Assembly (NCBI GenBank): GCA_016183815.1
Contig: JACPDW010000020.1
Location: forward strand, 60,313 to 124,312
Length of the DNA stretch: 64,000 nucleotides
Reading direction: 5' to 3'
Source: Flavobacteriia bacterium
GTDB taxonomy: Bacteria > Bacteroidota > Bacteroidia > Flavobacteriales_D > Crocinitomicaceae
Under the pieces are notes generated by a model. That model was not told where the DNA came from, did no database searches, and saw only the letters and a program-made list of their open reading frames with translations. Shown in pieces: positions 32,986-41,764 of the stretch. The position numbers and the translations under genes were made by a program. Numbering within the stretch: the stretch's first letter is position 1; each line of letters opens with the position of its first letter.

Positions 32986-34264
32986 ATAACCTTATTATTG
33001 TGCCGTTATATTCATTTTTTTCACCTTTTTCAGGATTTTTTAAAACGACTTTCCATAAATAAATAACATTATCAGGAACAAGATTGCCCGTTTTTACGTC
33101 AATTCCATCCCATGATTTTTCTACTGATTGAGAAGAAAACACCAAATGTTTGTCTTTTGAGTCGTAAATAAATAGTTCAAATGCACTTGACCTTAATTTT
33201 AATGCTTCAGGCATAAATGTTTGATTTTTTGGATTTGAACTGTTCGGTATAAATGCATTGGTTGCTAATAAATTATATTCTTCTGCAACATAAAAATTTA
33301 CTTTATTTATATTAAGACAGGCAAATGGATTGTTTGAATTTATGGAAATCTCATAATTTCCTTTTTGAAAACATAAAATTTCAGTTGCAGATTTTTGATT
33401 TTTAACAATTCCTTTGGTGCTTGTCCATGTCATATCGTTTGTAAAATCTTTTGTTTTAATTTCTAAAATAGGTAATCCTTTTTCGTACACAATTTCAGAC
33501 GATGTTTCAATTTCAACATTTTTTTCAGAAAAAACTTCAAATTCCTGTACAATAATATTTTGATATTTGATTTGATAAATTCCTGATTTTGTTGCTTTAA
33601 TATTTTTAATTCTCTTTGGTGTAACTGAAATAATTTCTTCATTTTCTAAATAAACTATTATTTCAGTTGTATTGTTGTGATACAAATCAATCGTTTGACC
33701 AATACAATAATGTTTTTCAATTGGTATAGGCTTATATTCCTGTTCTTTTGTAGTTGGTAAAATTGATGTTTGCTTGATCTCTTTGGTTGAATAATCATTA
33801 TTTATAAATTCAAAATTGTTTTTTTCAACATTTGAGATAGCATTCGACGATGTTTTAGAAGTAGTTTTTGTTTTTGCTTCTGTTTGTATCGCATTTTCAC
33901 TTTTTAGTATAGGAGTATTTGATTCTATTTTATGTTCGATAATATTTTCTTTTGATTGTGTTTGCTTTTGAATTGAAATATTTGATGAATCAACTGTTTT
34001 ATTTGCTGATGTTTGAACTAAATGTTTTGATTTTAATTCTACTGAATTATTTTGATTTAAAATAAAAATGCAAACACTTAAAATTAAAGTTCCAATTCCT
34101 AAAAACATTAAATTTTTATTTGAAAAAAGGGAAGATTTAGATGAAATTGGCAAATGATGGTCTAATTTTTTTTGAAATGACAACCAAGCTTGTTCATTAA
34201 AATCTTCTTCACCGTTTTTTAATATGTCTTTAAAATTTTTCAATCGTTGCTCTTTTTTTTTCAA
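32984..34264 (-). CDS. Anti-sigma-like membrane protein with C-terminal gliding-motility (T9SS type B-like) domain
   Basis: Residues 1-45 resemble cytosolic anti-sigma N-termini of this phylum (EEDFNEQAWLSFQKKL). One transmembrane helix follows (about 50-68, NLMFLGIGTLILSVCIFIL), then a Ser/Thr/Lys-rich linker. Two beta-rich segments come next, and the last ~90 residues (TNAFIPNSSNPKNQTFMPE, FELFIYDSKDKHLVFSS, WDGIDVKTG, NEYNGTIIRL) match a gliding-motility C-terminal domain. The start is TTG at 34264, 35 bp inside the sigma factor gene, indicating translational coupling. The stop codon overlaps the end of a MITE-like element. I infer an inner-membrane anti-sigma factor with a periplasmic sensor related to T9SS sorting domains. 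Confidence 0.75.
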   Translation of the reverse strand: MKKKEQRLKNFKDILKNGEEDFNEQAWLSFQKKLDHHLPISSKSSLFSNKNLMFLGIGTLILSVCIFILNQNNSVELKSKHLVQTSANKTVDSSNISIQKQTQSKENIIEHKIESNTPILKSENAIQTEAKTKTTSKTSSNAISNVEKNNFEFINNDYSTKEIKQTSILPTTKEQEYKPIPIEKHYCIGQTIDLYHNNTTEIIVYLENEEIISVTPKRIKNIKATKSGIYQIKYQNIIVQEFEVFSEKNVEIETSSEIVYEKGLPILEIKTKDFTNDMTWTSTKGIVKNQKSATEILCFQKGNYEISINSNNPFACLNINKVNFYVAEEYNLLATNAFIPNSSNPKNQTFMPEALKLRSSAFELFIYDSKDKHLVFSSQSVEKSWDGIDVKTGNLVPDNVIYLWKVVLKNPEKGEKNEYNGTIIRL

Positions 34265-34796
34265 TAATTGTTTTTAAGTTTTGTTTTGCTTTTGCTAAAT
34301 TTGATTTCGACGTGCCTTCAGAAATATTTAGCTTTTCTGCAATTTCTTTATGAGTATATTCCTCAACCACAAACAAATTAAATACTGTTCGGTAAGCAGG
34401 AGACAATTCTTGAACAGCCTCCAAAGCTAAATTTACGTCTAATTCAAAGTTTAACTCGTCAATTTTATCATCAGCTTCGTTAAGCTGATATTCTATTGTT
34501 TCATTTAATTCGCTAAATGTTTTTTTATTGTTTTTTCTCAACAAATCAATAGAAGTATTTGCCATTATTCTACTAATCCACGCATCAAATGAACCGTTAA
34601 AATCAAAAGTTGAAATTTTTTCAAAGACTTTAATGAAGCCTTCTTGAACCAACTCTTGAGCGGTGTCTCGATCGTGATGATATCTTAAACAAACAAACAA
34701 CATTTTACCATAATACGATTTAAATAACATTTCTTGGGATCTCCTGTCGTTTTTGGAACATCCTATCAATAGTTTTTTTAAATCTTCTTTTTTCAC
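34230..34796 (-). CDS. ECF-type RNA polymerase sigma factor
   Basis: This 188-residue sigma-70 family protein has region 2 at about 25-95 (LFKSYYGKMLFVCLRYHHD, AQELVQEGFIKVFEKI, FDAWISRIMANTSIDLLRK). Region 4 is at about 125-180 (LSPAYRTVFNLFVVEEYTH, KEIAEKLNISEGTSKSNL). Region 3 is absent, as in ECF factors. The start codon is GTG at 34796. The downstream gene overlaps by 35 bp and encodes a membrane anti-sigma-like protein that probably holds this factor inactive until an envelope signal arrives. Confidence 0.88.
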   Translation of the reverse strand: MKKEDLKKLLIGCSKNDRRSQEMLFKSYYGKMLFVCLRYHHDRDTAQELVQEGFIKVFEKISTFDFNGSFDAWISRIMANTSIDLLRKNNKKTFSELNETIEYQLNEADDKIDELNFELDVNLALEAVQELSPAYRTVFNLFVVEEYTHKEIAEKLNISEGTSKSNLAKAKQNLKTIIEKKRATIEKF

Positions 34797-34966
34797 TATT
34801 TGTTTAATTGACGTAATTGTTTTAAAATGGTTGCCAATGTATTTGTTTTCAAAATTAGTTTACTTTTTTAATGAATGCTTGAAATATTATTATAAAGTAA
34901 AGTAGGTTATGTCGTTTTATTTTTCTAAAAAAAAATAAAATTAATTTTATTTCTAAGATTAATCTT

Positions 34967-34974
34967 TATTTTTG
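34967..34974 (+). promoter_or_regulatory. -7 box four bases from the ispE start
   Basis: TATTTTTG matches TAnnTTTG and ends four bases before the GTG at 34979, predicting a leaderless mRNA. Confidence 0.5.
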
Positions 34975-34978
34975 AAAT

Positions 34979-35794
34979 GTGATTCAATTAAGTCATTGTA
35001 AAATAAATCTTGGTTTACATGTTAAAGATCGTCGTGATGATGGTTATCATGAGTTAGAAAGCATTTTTTTGCCCATCCCTTGGAATGACATTATTGAAAT
35101 TGTTCCTTCTGAAAAATTCTCTCTAATTTCTAAAGGTTTATTTATTCCAGGAGAAATTGAAAAAAACCTTTGTTTTAAAGCATATCAATTACTAAAGAAA
35201 AAATTTCAACTTCCTCCAGTCCATATTTATCTACATAAAAATATTCCAATGGGGGCTGGATTAGGTGGTGGTTCTTCAAATGCCTCTACTACTTTAAAAA
35301 TTTTAAATCTTTTATTTAAATTAAAGTTGAAAAAAGAAGAACTGAAAAATTACGCTTTAGAATTGGGGAGCGATTGTCCTTTTTTTCTTGAAAACAAAGC
35401 TCAATTGGTACAGGGTAGGGGAGAGAAGATGAAAACTATATCTATCAATTTTAAAGATTTATATATTCATTTAATTTATCCTGGAATCCATGTGTCAACC
35501 AAAGAAGCTTTTGATGGGTTAAGCCCAAATAATAATCGAAAATTTTTACCTTCGTTTGAAAATTTGAATCAACGAAACAAATGGAAAGATTTTTTTTTAA
35601 ATGATTTTGAAAAGACAATTTTTCCTCTTTACCCTGAATTAGCCATTATTAAAGAAAAATGTTACGAAAATTCTGCTTTTTTTGCTTCAATGTCTGGCAG
35701 TGGTTCTTGTTTGTTTGCTTTTTATGAAAAAGAACCAAAAAAACTCTTTTTTGATAAAACGAATTATATTGAAAAAATAATCTCATTATCTTGA
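34979..35794 (+). CDS. ispE: 4-diphosphocytidyl-2-C-methyl-D-erythritol kinase
   Basis: This 271-residue GHMP kinase starts with KINLGLHVKDRRDDGYHE. It contains the ATP loop PMGAGLGGGSSNAST (about 90-104), LGSDCPFF, and a C-terminal MSGSGSCLFA motif. IspE phosphorylates CDP-methylerythritol in the non-mevalonate isoprenoid pathway. The start is GTG at 34979, since the overlapping ATG at 34977 is followed directly by TGA in its own frame. The rpe gene lies 36 bp downstream on the same strand with its own promoter box. Confidence 0.93.
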   Translation: MIQLSHCKINLGLHVKDRRDDGYHELESIFLPIPWNDIIEIVPSEKFSLISKGLFIPGEIEKNLCFKAYQLLKKKFQLPPVHIYLHKNIPMGAGLGGGSSNASTTLKILNLLFKLKLKKEELKNYALELGSDCPFFLENKAQLVQGRGEKMKTISINFKDLYIHLIYPGIHVSTKEAFDGLSPNNNRKFLPSFENLNQRNKWKDFFLNDFEKTIFPLYPELAIIKEKCYENSAFFASMSGSGSCLFAFYEKEPKKLFFDKTNYIEKIISLS

Positions 35795-35806
35795 GTATTT
35801 ATTGTT

Positions 35807-35814
35807 TAATTTTG
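35807..35814 (+). promoter_or_regulatory. -7 box for rpe
   Basis: TAATTTTG matches TAnnTTTG, 16 bases before the ATG at 35831. Confidence 0.45.
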
Positions 35815-35830
35815 CTAATAATTTTATAAA

Positions 35831-36481
35831 ATGAAAACAAAAATTGCTCCTTCATTACTTTCATGCGATTTTGGAAATTTAAACAATGAAATAGCTTGGC
35901 TAAACGACTCTTCAGCTGATTATTTACATATTGACGTTATGGATGGGCTTTTTGTTCCAAACATTTCTTTTGGTTTTCCTATTATTCAATGCGTAAAAAA
36001 AAGGAGTACAAAACCGTTAGATGTTCATTTAATGATTCAACACCCTGAAAATTATATTAAAGAATTTCATGAGCTTGGTACAGATATATTAACTTTTCAT
36101 TACGAAAGTGTAATTCATATCCACCGTACTGTCCAAGAGATTAAAAAACTTGGCATGAAAGCTGGAATTGCAATTAATCCTCATACTCCTATTAATGTTT
36201 TAAATGACATTATTACGGATATAGATATGGTATTAATCATGTCTGTAAATCCGGGTTTTGGAGGTCAATCGTTTATTGAAAATACTTATCAAAAAGTATC
36301 TGATTTGAAGCAACTAATTGAACATAAAAAATGCAATACTTGGATAGAAGTTGATGGAGGAGTCAATGAAAAGAATTCATCGAAATTAATTCAATCTGGC
36401 GTCGATATGTTGGTTGCAGGTAGTGCGATTTTTAATTCAAACAATCCTTCTGAAATGATTGAAAAATTAAGAATGGTTTAA
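35831..36481 (+). CDS. rpe: Ribulose-phosphate 3-epimerase
   Basis: This 216-residue TIM barrel has metal-binding and catalytic residues in APSLLSCDFGN, HIDVMDGLFVPN and VHLMIQHPE. Next is VLIMSVNPGFGGQSF, and then the phosphate-binding EVDGGVN and VAGSAIFN. It interconverts ribulose-5-phosphate and xylulose-5-phosphate in the pentose phosphate pathway. Length and motifs are complete. The 278 bases that follow, up to the convergent SIMPL gene, hold no recognisable gene. Confidence 0.95.
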   Translation: MKTKIAPSLLSCDFGNLNNEIAWLNDSSADYLHIDVMDGLFVPNISFGFPIIQCVKKRSTKPLDVHLMIQHPENYIKEFHELGTDILTFHYESVIHIHRTVQEIKKLGMKAGIAINPHTPINVLNDIITDIDMVLIMSVNPGFGGQSFIENTYQKVSDLKQLIEHKKCNTWIEVDGGVNEKNSSKLIQSGVDMLVAGSAIFNSNNPSEMIEKLRMV

Positions 36482-36759
36482 AAAAGTTTTTTTAATTGGA
36501 TTACATTTAATTATTGCAATTTTATAAAATAGGCGTTTATCTGCGTCTTTTTCGGCGTTAATCAGTGGGAAAAAATTAAATAATGGTAAAAAAGGTCTTG
36601 TTGGATTACAAAAAAAATGAATTCCCCTCAGATGTTCGTAGAAAAATATAAATCAAAAAGGATTTTTACCCTATATACATAAATTAAATCATTGTAAATT
36701 AGTGAAAATCGTCGCTTTTATTAATTTTTTGGTTCATTTCAATTTACAAATTCACACTT

Positions 36760-37809
36760 TTACCTAAACAATTTCCTTTTTTCTTTTTTCAAGCGTTGAA
36801 TTTCTTTTTGCTCTAAATTTGTTTTAATAGCTGTATCGTATTTTTCTTTATTTTGTGCATAATACTTTGATTTCAATTGATAGATAATCTGAATTCTTGG
36901 CTCTGCATGATCTGCATTAATCACCATGTCATATTCTGTGTAGGGAAGTTTATTGTAAAAAACAGTTTTACTTTTTTCTGAGGTTTTAATAAGGAAGGAA
37001 GCATCATCTTCAAATAAATTTTGGTTGGATGAAGCAGTTCGATTATCTTTAGATTTTTCTTTTTTCTTTTTGGCGGTAGTAATTTCTTCAATCGTACTTC
37101 CATTGTAATATGCCGTATAATTGTTGTATCGTTCAATTGGAGTTATTACATTATATCCGTCTGTAATACTAGCAATTTCAATTCTAATGCCCATTTCTGA
37201 ATAGTCTTTTTCTTTTTCCTTGATTATTTTTTGTGCAGCAAGTCTGACTTGTTTTAAGTGTGAATTTAAATCGGAAAGATTGTAATCGACTTTGACCAAG
37301 TCATAAACCTCATTTTTAGATAGAATACTCATAATTTCAGCCATCATTTCATGTTCGGTAAAGAGAATGTGTAAATTTTTTTTCAATAAAAAACCAATTG
37401 GTATTTCATTGTACGTTTTATTGAATTTCTTTTCGTCCAATTGATAAGAGTAGGTCGGATTAAATGCAATCATGTCTTCCTTAATATTCTCTTTAGATAA
37501 ACCAAGAGCTTCTAATTGATTTTCAATGTTTCGCATTTTTATTTTCATCAAAGAATCGGTTTCAGATGCAGTTTTCCCTTGCTGTGCTAAACTAAAAATT
37601 GCAGTATAGCTTGTGGGACTAATATTCATCATTACATTTGCTTCTAAAAGAATTGAATTGTCCGAACTAATTTGTGTGACAATTTTTGGATTTGTTTTTT
37701 TATTTAAGTTTACATTGTCATAAATCGCATTCCCTGCTATTTGACTTGTAACGATTATGTTTTGTGAAAAAAACACAAAAAGACTGAGTATTTTAATTTT
37801 ATTTTTCAT
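36760..37809 (-). CDS. Exported SIMPL (DUF541) domain protein
   Basis: This 349-residue protein has a signal peptide at about 1-22. The SIMPL-type segment follows: repeated alpha-beta units beginning EANVMMNISPTSYTAIFSL, then KTASETDSLMKIKM, a long helix ending LEALGLSKENI, and the usual FNPTYSYQL. A second unit covers KVDYNLSDLN through KEKDYSEMGIRIEIASITDGYNV. SIMPL proteins are periplasmic, and their function is poorly defined. The C-terminal ~110 residues are charged and low in conservation. The gene is divergent from the large orphan gene at 37949. Confidence 0.72.
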   Translation of the reverse strand: MKNKIKILSLFVFFSQNIIVTSQIAGNAIYDNVNLNKKTNPKIVTQISSDNSILLEANVMMNISPTSYTAIFSLAQQGKTASETDSLMKIKMRNIENQLEALGLSKENIKEDMIAFNPTYSYQLDEKKFNKTYNEIPIGFLLKKNLHILFTEHEMMAEIMSILSKNEVYDLVKVDYNLSDLNSHLKQVRLAAQKIIKEKEKDYSEMGIRIEIASITDGYNVITPIERYNNYTAYYNGSTIEEITTAKKKKEKSKDNRTASSNQNLFEDDASFLIKTSEKSKTVFYNKLPYTEYDMVINADHAEPRIQIIYQLKSKYYAQNKEKYDTAIKTNLEQKEIQRLKKEKRKLFR

Positions 37810-37922
37810 TTTACTTTATACAAGTAACTATTAAAAAAGTTCATTTGATATAAAATTTAATTATTAAAAATGTTGTGTTAATGAATAATTCTTTCTTATG
37901 ATTTATCTTAACATTATCTAAG

Positions 37923-37930
37923 TAATTTTG
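37923..37930 (+). promoter_or_regulatory. -7 box for the large orphan gene
   Basis: TAATTTTG matches TAnnTTTG, 18 bases before the ATG at 37949. The in-frame TTG at 37928 is part of this box. Confidence 0.5.
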
Positions 37931-37948
37931 TTATTTAAATTCATTTTC

Positions 37949-40231
37949 ATGAAATTCTGGGTATTAATAGTTAGTAGTTTATTTTTTAATTCAAATTTTT
38001 TCTCTCAAGGTGAAATTTCCTTTACCCCTGAAGAAAAGGCCTATTTATTTCATGTAGTGAGAAAAAGTCCCATTTTAGATACGAATATCGGAGCATATTT
38101 TGAATACAAAGGACCAAATATCACTTTTGTTAATAAACAAATCAATTATGATTCGATTGAGACCTATATCATGAATAATCCTGAATCATTGGTCATTCGT
38201 TCTTATGAAATAGCCCATGCTTCGAAAGGAATTTTGTCTGAATTAAGTAATAAAACTGCTTTGTGGGAATTAAATAAAATGTTAAATGCTAAAAGGATAA
38301 ATTCAAAAGATTGGAGCATTTATGAAAACAGAATGTTTTTGTTCGAAGAAATGCTTTTAAAAAATATTCCTGAAAAAGCAAAAAAAACTGATAAAAATGA
38401 CAAAGTAATCCCTCATCCTAAATTAGAACAATTACTCAATTCAGGTTTGAGTTTTAACGATAAAAAACAACTTATCTCCGCTTTTCATTTTTTGACCATT
38501 GAAGAACAATTGCAGACACTTAATGGAATTCAAAAAGCTGTCAATGAATACGTAGAAAAGCGTTCGTATCATATTTTTAGATTGTTAGGAGGAGAAGCTG
38601 AAAAATATGTAAACTATCTAATTGCTGCTGGAGATGGCAGTTCAACAAGTGGTTTGTTAGAAGAAAGAGAAAAAGATGAAACAGGTAGATGGAACAAAGG
38701 TTTACCCAAAGCAATAGGATTTTTCCCTTATCAATTACATATTCCTGCGGAACAAAAAGAAAAGGTTATCACTCCTGCTAAATTTGCTACATTAGATCTT
38801 CAAACAGCTGGAAAACAGAAAATGACGAATATCCACATGGACGTTTGGGGATACAATGATAAAAAACAAACTACCGTAGTAATTGAAAAAAATGGATTAT
38901 GTTATCCTCTTTTTGGCTCTGGTGAAACCCGTTTTTTATCTCCCGATTCAACTTTTTCAAAGGGAGCAACATTTCAAAGCATTATCAAAGAGCTTGAAAA
39001 TAAACATATTGCTAAATTAGACGAAATGATTCATGGCAAAAAAGGGTTTGATTATTGGATTGATTATTATAAAAAAAAGATAGCCGATACAAAAATGAAA
39101 ATTGAAAAAACAGAAAAAGAAAAGTTCTTGGATTTTGGATACACTGAAGTTACTACTAAAAAAAATGCTTCACGACAAGTTAAAAAACAAAAGAGAAAAA
39201 ATAGAAAAAAAGGTCTTGACCAACCAGTAGATTATCAACCAAGTACATTTTCAAAAAAGAAGAAAAGAAAAAAAACACAAAATGAAATTGTGTCCTTACA
39301 CAACGATTTAGAAACTTATAAAAAAAAGTTAGCTGAAGTAGAAAAAGAAAAACAAATTGCAATTGATCAAAGGGCAATTCTTCAAAGACGACTTGATGAA
39401 TACAAACAAGTTTTTGGTTTAAAATGGGCGTCTTATACAGAAAAAGAAGGGTTTTATACATTTCAGGATTCGAGTACTTTTGATTTGTTTACTCAAGACT
39501 TTATTTTCCCACCTACTGCACAAGCGGAAGATTTTGAAATCCGTTTATTAGCCATTCCAAACGATGCTTTGTCTGATATGGCCGATGAGGTTATGTTACA
39601 CGTTAATGTTACTGACGCAAAAGTGCATTATGACTCAAAAATTGCAATTGTTTTAAACGATTCATTTACAAATAATCAATGGGACATCTCCTCTGAATTA
39701 ATCAAAAAGGAAGACAGTTTATTAGTACAACAGTTATTTGAAGCTATTTTAAATAATTTAGGAGTTGAGCTGGATATTGAAGGAAATGGAGTTGGTTTGT
39801 GGGATGGTTTTCAAGTAATAGAAGCACTAGATAAAACGGAAATTCCCACTTATCCTGGAAATAATGAATCTGTAAAAGAGTTGAGTAAAAAAGAAATGTC
39901 TAGATTAAGAATTTCTCATTGTTTTATAAAGGTAAATAGAAAAGTTTCAATCAAAATTAATAGTTTTACTGACCCAGTAAGCAGTAATTTGAAATTTGAT
40001 TCTAAAAACATAAATGAGTTAATGATAAAAAATAAATTATCTTCGAATCAAATTTTAAGTGCTTACAGAAGTCGAAGTATTTTATTAAAATTAAAAGAAG
40101 AATTAAATGTGCTAGCTGGCTCGTATCTTCCTAGAGATAAAGCTAAGATTTGTATTGATAAATTAAATAGAGAAATTTCAAGAAGTAAAATTAAAGTGGA
40201 TTCCTTTTTTATTTCATTAGATGAATTTTAA
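37949..40231 (+). CDS. Large exported protein of unknown function with Lys-rich coiled coil
   Basis: From ATG 37949 the product has 760 residues with a signal peptide (MKFWVLIVSSLFFNSNFFSQ). No family is recognised. Three parts can be seen. An alpha/beta N-terminal region (about 20-370) includes GDGSSTSGLLEERE and LCYPLFGSGETRFLSPDS. A very basic coiled coil (about 385-490) contains KKQKRKNRKKGLD and KKKRKKTQNE. A C-terminal region (about 500-760) ends in helices. It is next to, and divergent from, a SIMPL protein gene. A periplasmic structural or surface role is possible but unsupported. Confidence 0.6.
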   Translation: MKFWVLIVSSLFFNSNFFSQGEISFTPEEKAYLFHVVRKSPILDTNIGAYFEYKGPNITFVNKQINYDSIETYIMNNPESLVIRSYEIAHASKGILSELSNKTALWELNKMLNAKRINSKDWSIYENRMFLFEEMLLKNIPEKAKKTDKNDKVIPHPKLEQLLNSGLSFNDKKQLISAFHFLTIEEQLQTLNGIQKAVNEYVEKRSYHIFRLLGGEAEKYVNYLIAAGDGSSTSGLLEEREKDETGRWNKGLPKAIGFFPYQLHIPAEQKEKVITPAKFATLDLQTAGKQKMTNIHMDVWGYNDKKQTTVVIEKNGLCYPLFGSGETRFLSPDSTFSKGATFQSIIKELENKHIAKLDEMIHGKKGFDYWIDYYKKKIADTKMKIEKTEKEKFLDFGYTEVTTKKNASRQVKKQKRKNRKKGLDQPVDYQPSTFSKKKKRKKTQNEIVSLHNDLETYKKKLAEVEKEKQIAIDQRAILQRRLDEYKQVFGLKWASYTEKEGFYTFQDSSTFDLFTQDFIFPPTAQAEDFEIRLLAIPNDALSDMADEVMLHVNVTDAKVHYDSKIAIVLNDSFTNNQWDISSELIKKEDSLLVQQLFEAILNNLGVELDIEGNGVGLWDGFQVIEALDKTEIPTYPGNNESVKELSKKEMSRLRISHCFIKVNRKVSIKINSFTDPVSSNLKFDSKNINELMIKNKLSSNQILSAYRSRSILLKLKEELNVLAGSYLPRDKAKICIDKLNREISRSKIKVDSFFISLDEF

Positions 40232-40337
40232 ATCACATTTTTTTATTTTTAGACAACTTTTTATATTTATTTTCGTTTAATAGATGTTCATTTATGATAA
40301 AAATAAATCATTTAAATCATCATTGAATAATATTTTG

Positions 40338-40345
40338 TAAATTTG
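40338..40345 (+). promoter_or_regulatory. -7 box for the lipoprotein gene at 40375
   Basis: TAAATTTG matches TAnnTTTG, 29 bases before the ATG. Confidence 0.4.
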
Positions 40346-40374
40346 TTTTGATATTTTAAATATTTTAATAAAAA

Positions 40375-41070
40375 ATGAAAAGAAAAATATACATTTCAGC
40401 AGTCCTATTATTCACTTTAGTACTGTCTTGTAGAAAACATGAAGTAGTGCCTGCTCCTGTAGAAAGTTTAGAATTGGAAACTAATTTTACTGGATTAATC
40501 AATGGAACTGATGTTGAATACTCAGAAGATGTCGATGGTTACAATGGTTCAAGTGAGTTTGATCAATATATCACGTCAATTGGTGCTGATACAATGGTTT
40601 ATTATGCTAAAATGTCTTCAGATTTAAAAACACCATATATTAGAATTGGTGTGGGCAGTATTGAATGGGACGCATCTACATTAGCTACTCCTTCAATTAC
40701 TCAGTTTGAAGATTTTTTCTTAGGTTTAAACCCTGATGATAACGGTGTTCCAGTGTTGCTAAATTATTCTCTTAAAGCTAAAAATGGTTTTGAAGTAACT
40801 TATTATGATAACGCTGGATTAACTTGGGTTTCAACTTTAGAGCACGATGGAAACGTTCTTCAAAATCCTCCCACTCCAATTGAAAATCCTACTTTTAGTA
40901 ACGTAACCATTGAAAAAGATACCGATGGTTCTCATTACACTTTTTTTACAGTTAATTTTGGTTGTGAATTGTATCGATTTAAAGCTTATATAAATAATGA
41001 TCCTTTGTTACCAGATTATGATACCATTAGAATAGAAAATGGGGTGTTCAAAGGATGGATAAAAAGGTAA
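40375..41070 (+). CDS. Hypothetical lipoprotein
   Basis: This 231-residue protein has a lipoprotein signal ending LVLSCRKHE. The mature part is beta-rich and acidic, with ETNFTGLINGTDVEYSED near the start, LGLNPDDNGVPVLL in the middle and a late NFGCELYRFKAY. The pattern is that of many small Bacteroidota surface lipoproteins, but no named family is clear. It is followed 9 bp later by the glutaminase-like gene on the same strand, so the two may be cotranscribed. Confidence 0.65.
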   Translation: MKRKIYISAVLLFTLVLSCRKHEVVPAPVESLELETNFTGLINGTDVEYSEDVDGYNGSSEFDQYITSIGADTMVYYAKMSSDLKTPYIRIGVGSIEWDASTLATPSITQFEDFFLGLNPDDNGVPVLLNYSLKAKNGFEVTYYDNAGLTWVSTLEHDGNVLQNPPTPIENPTFSNVTIEKDTDGSHYTFFTVNFGCELYRFKAYINNDPLLPDYDTIRIENGVFKGWIKR

Positions 41071-41079
41071 AACCTTAAA

Positions 41080-41754
41080 ATGAGTAGGCAAAATTTGAAA
41101 ATAGCCGTTATAGGAGATTATAATTTTACTTACAATACTCATCATGCAACCAATTTAGCTTTGGATCATGCTGCTCATTTTTTAGAGTTGGATTTGAGTT
41201 ACTATTGGGTTAAAATTGAAGAAGCCAGTCAGTTTAAAAATTCCGATTTTAAAGAGTTTGATGGTTTTTGGATAAGTCCTGCCCCTTTTAAAAATCCTTT
41301 TTATCTTAATGGAATTTTAAAAAGTTTAATGGAACTTAATAAAGCTGTTTTTATTTCTGGAGAAGCATTTAAAATTTTTATTGATGTGTTAATAACTATT
41401 TATCACATTAATTTGTCTGGTGAAAAAATGATTTCAGACAATTTGATTGATGGAGAAAGTTTTGAACGAGTTGAAATTATTCCTCATTCTGATGCTTTAA
41501 AAAAATTATACGAAAATCATAACAATATTGAACTCACTTCTTCTCGATACAGTATGTATCCTTCTCTTATTGACTATTTAAATACAAAAATTATTGATAT
41601 CGAGGGTTTTAATCAATTCGATGACCCGGAAATAATCAGTTTAAAAAATCATCCTTTTTTTGTAGCTTCTGCTTTTTGTCCTCAGATATCTTCAACAAGA
41701 GAAATTCCTCATCCTTTAGTTTATACTTTTTTAAAAGCTTGTTTGATTCCTTAA
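41080..41754 (+). CDS. CTP synthase-like class I glutamine amidotransferase domain protein, catalytically degenerate
   Basis: This 224-residue protein resembles the stand-alone CTP-synthase-like glutaminase family: IAVIGDYNFTYNTHHATN at the start, EFDGFWISPAPF, and a C-terminal FFVASAFCPQISST followed by IPHPLVYTFLKA. In active members the nucleophile is the Cys of a GTCGGFQ-type elbow. Here the equivalent segment reads AVFISGEAFKIF and has no Cys. Glutaminase activity is therefore unlikely, and a binding or regulatory role is inferred. It lies 10 bp before the DUF1569 gene. Confidence 0.72.
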   Translation: MSRQNLKIAVIGDYNFTYNTHHATNLALDHAAHFLELDLSYYWVKIEEASQFKNSDFKEFDGFWISPAPFKNPFYLNGILKSLMELNKAVFISGEAFKIFIDVLITIYHINLSGEKMISDNLIDGESFERVEIIPHSDALKKLYENHNNIELTSSRYSMYPSLIDYLNTKIIDIEGFNQFDDPEIISLKNHPFFVASAFCPQISSTREIPHPLVYTFLKACLIP

Positions 41755-41764
41755 AATTTTCATT

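Noticed and set aside
36540..36720. Possible repeat remnant around GCGTTTATCTGCGTC...GGCGTTAATCAGTGGG
   Set aside because: It resembles degenerate repeats seen in other genomes, but no second copy was found in this window, so it is left unannotated.
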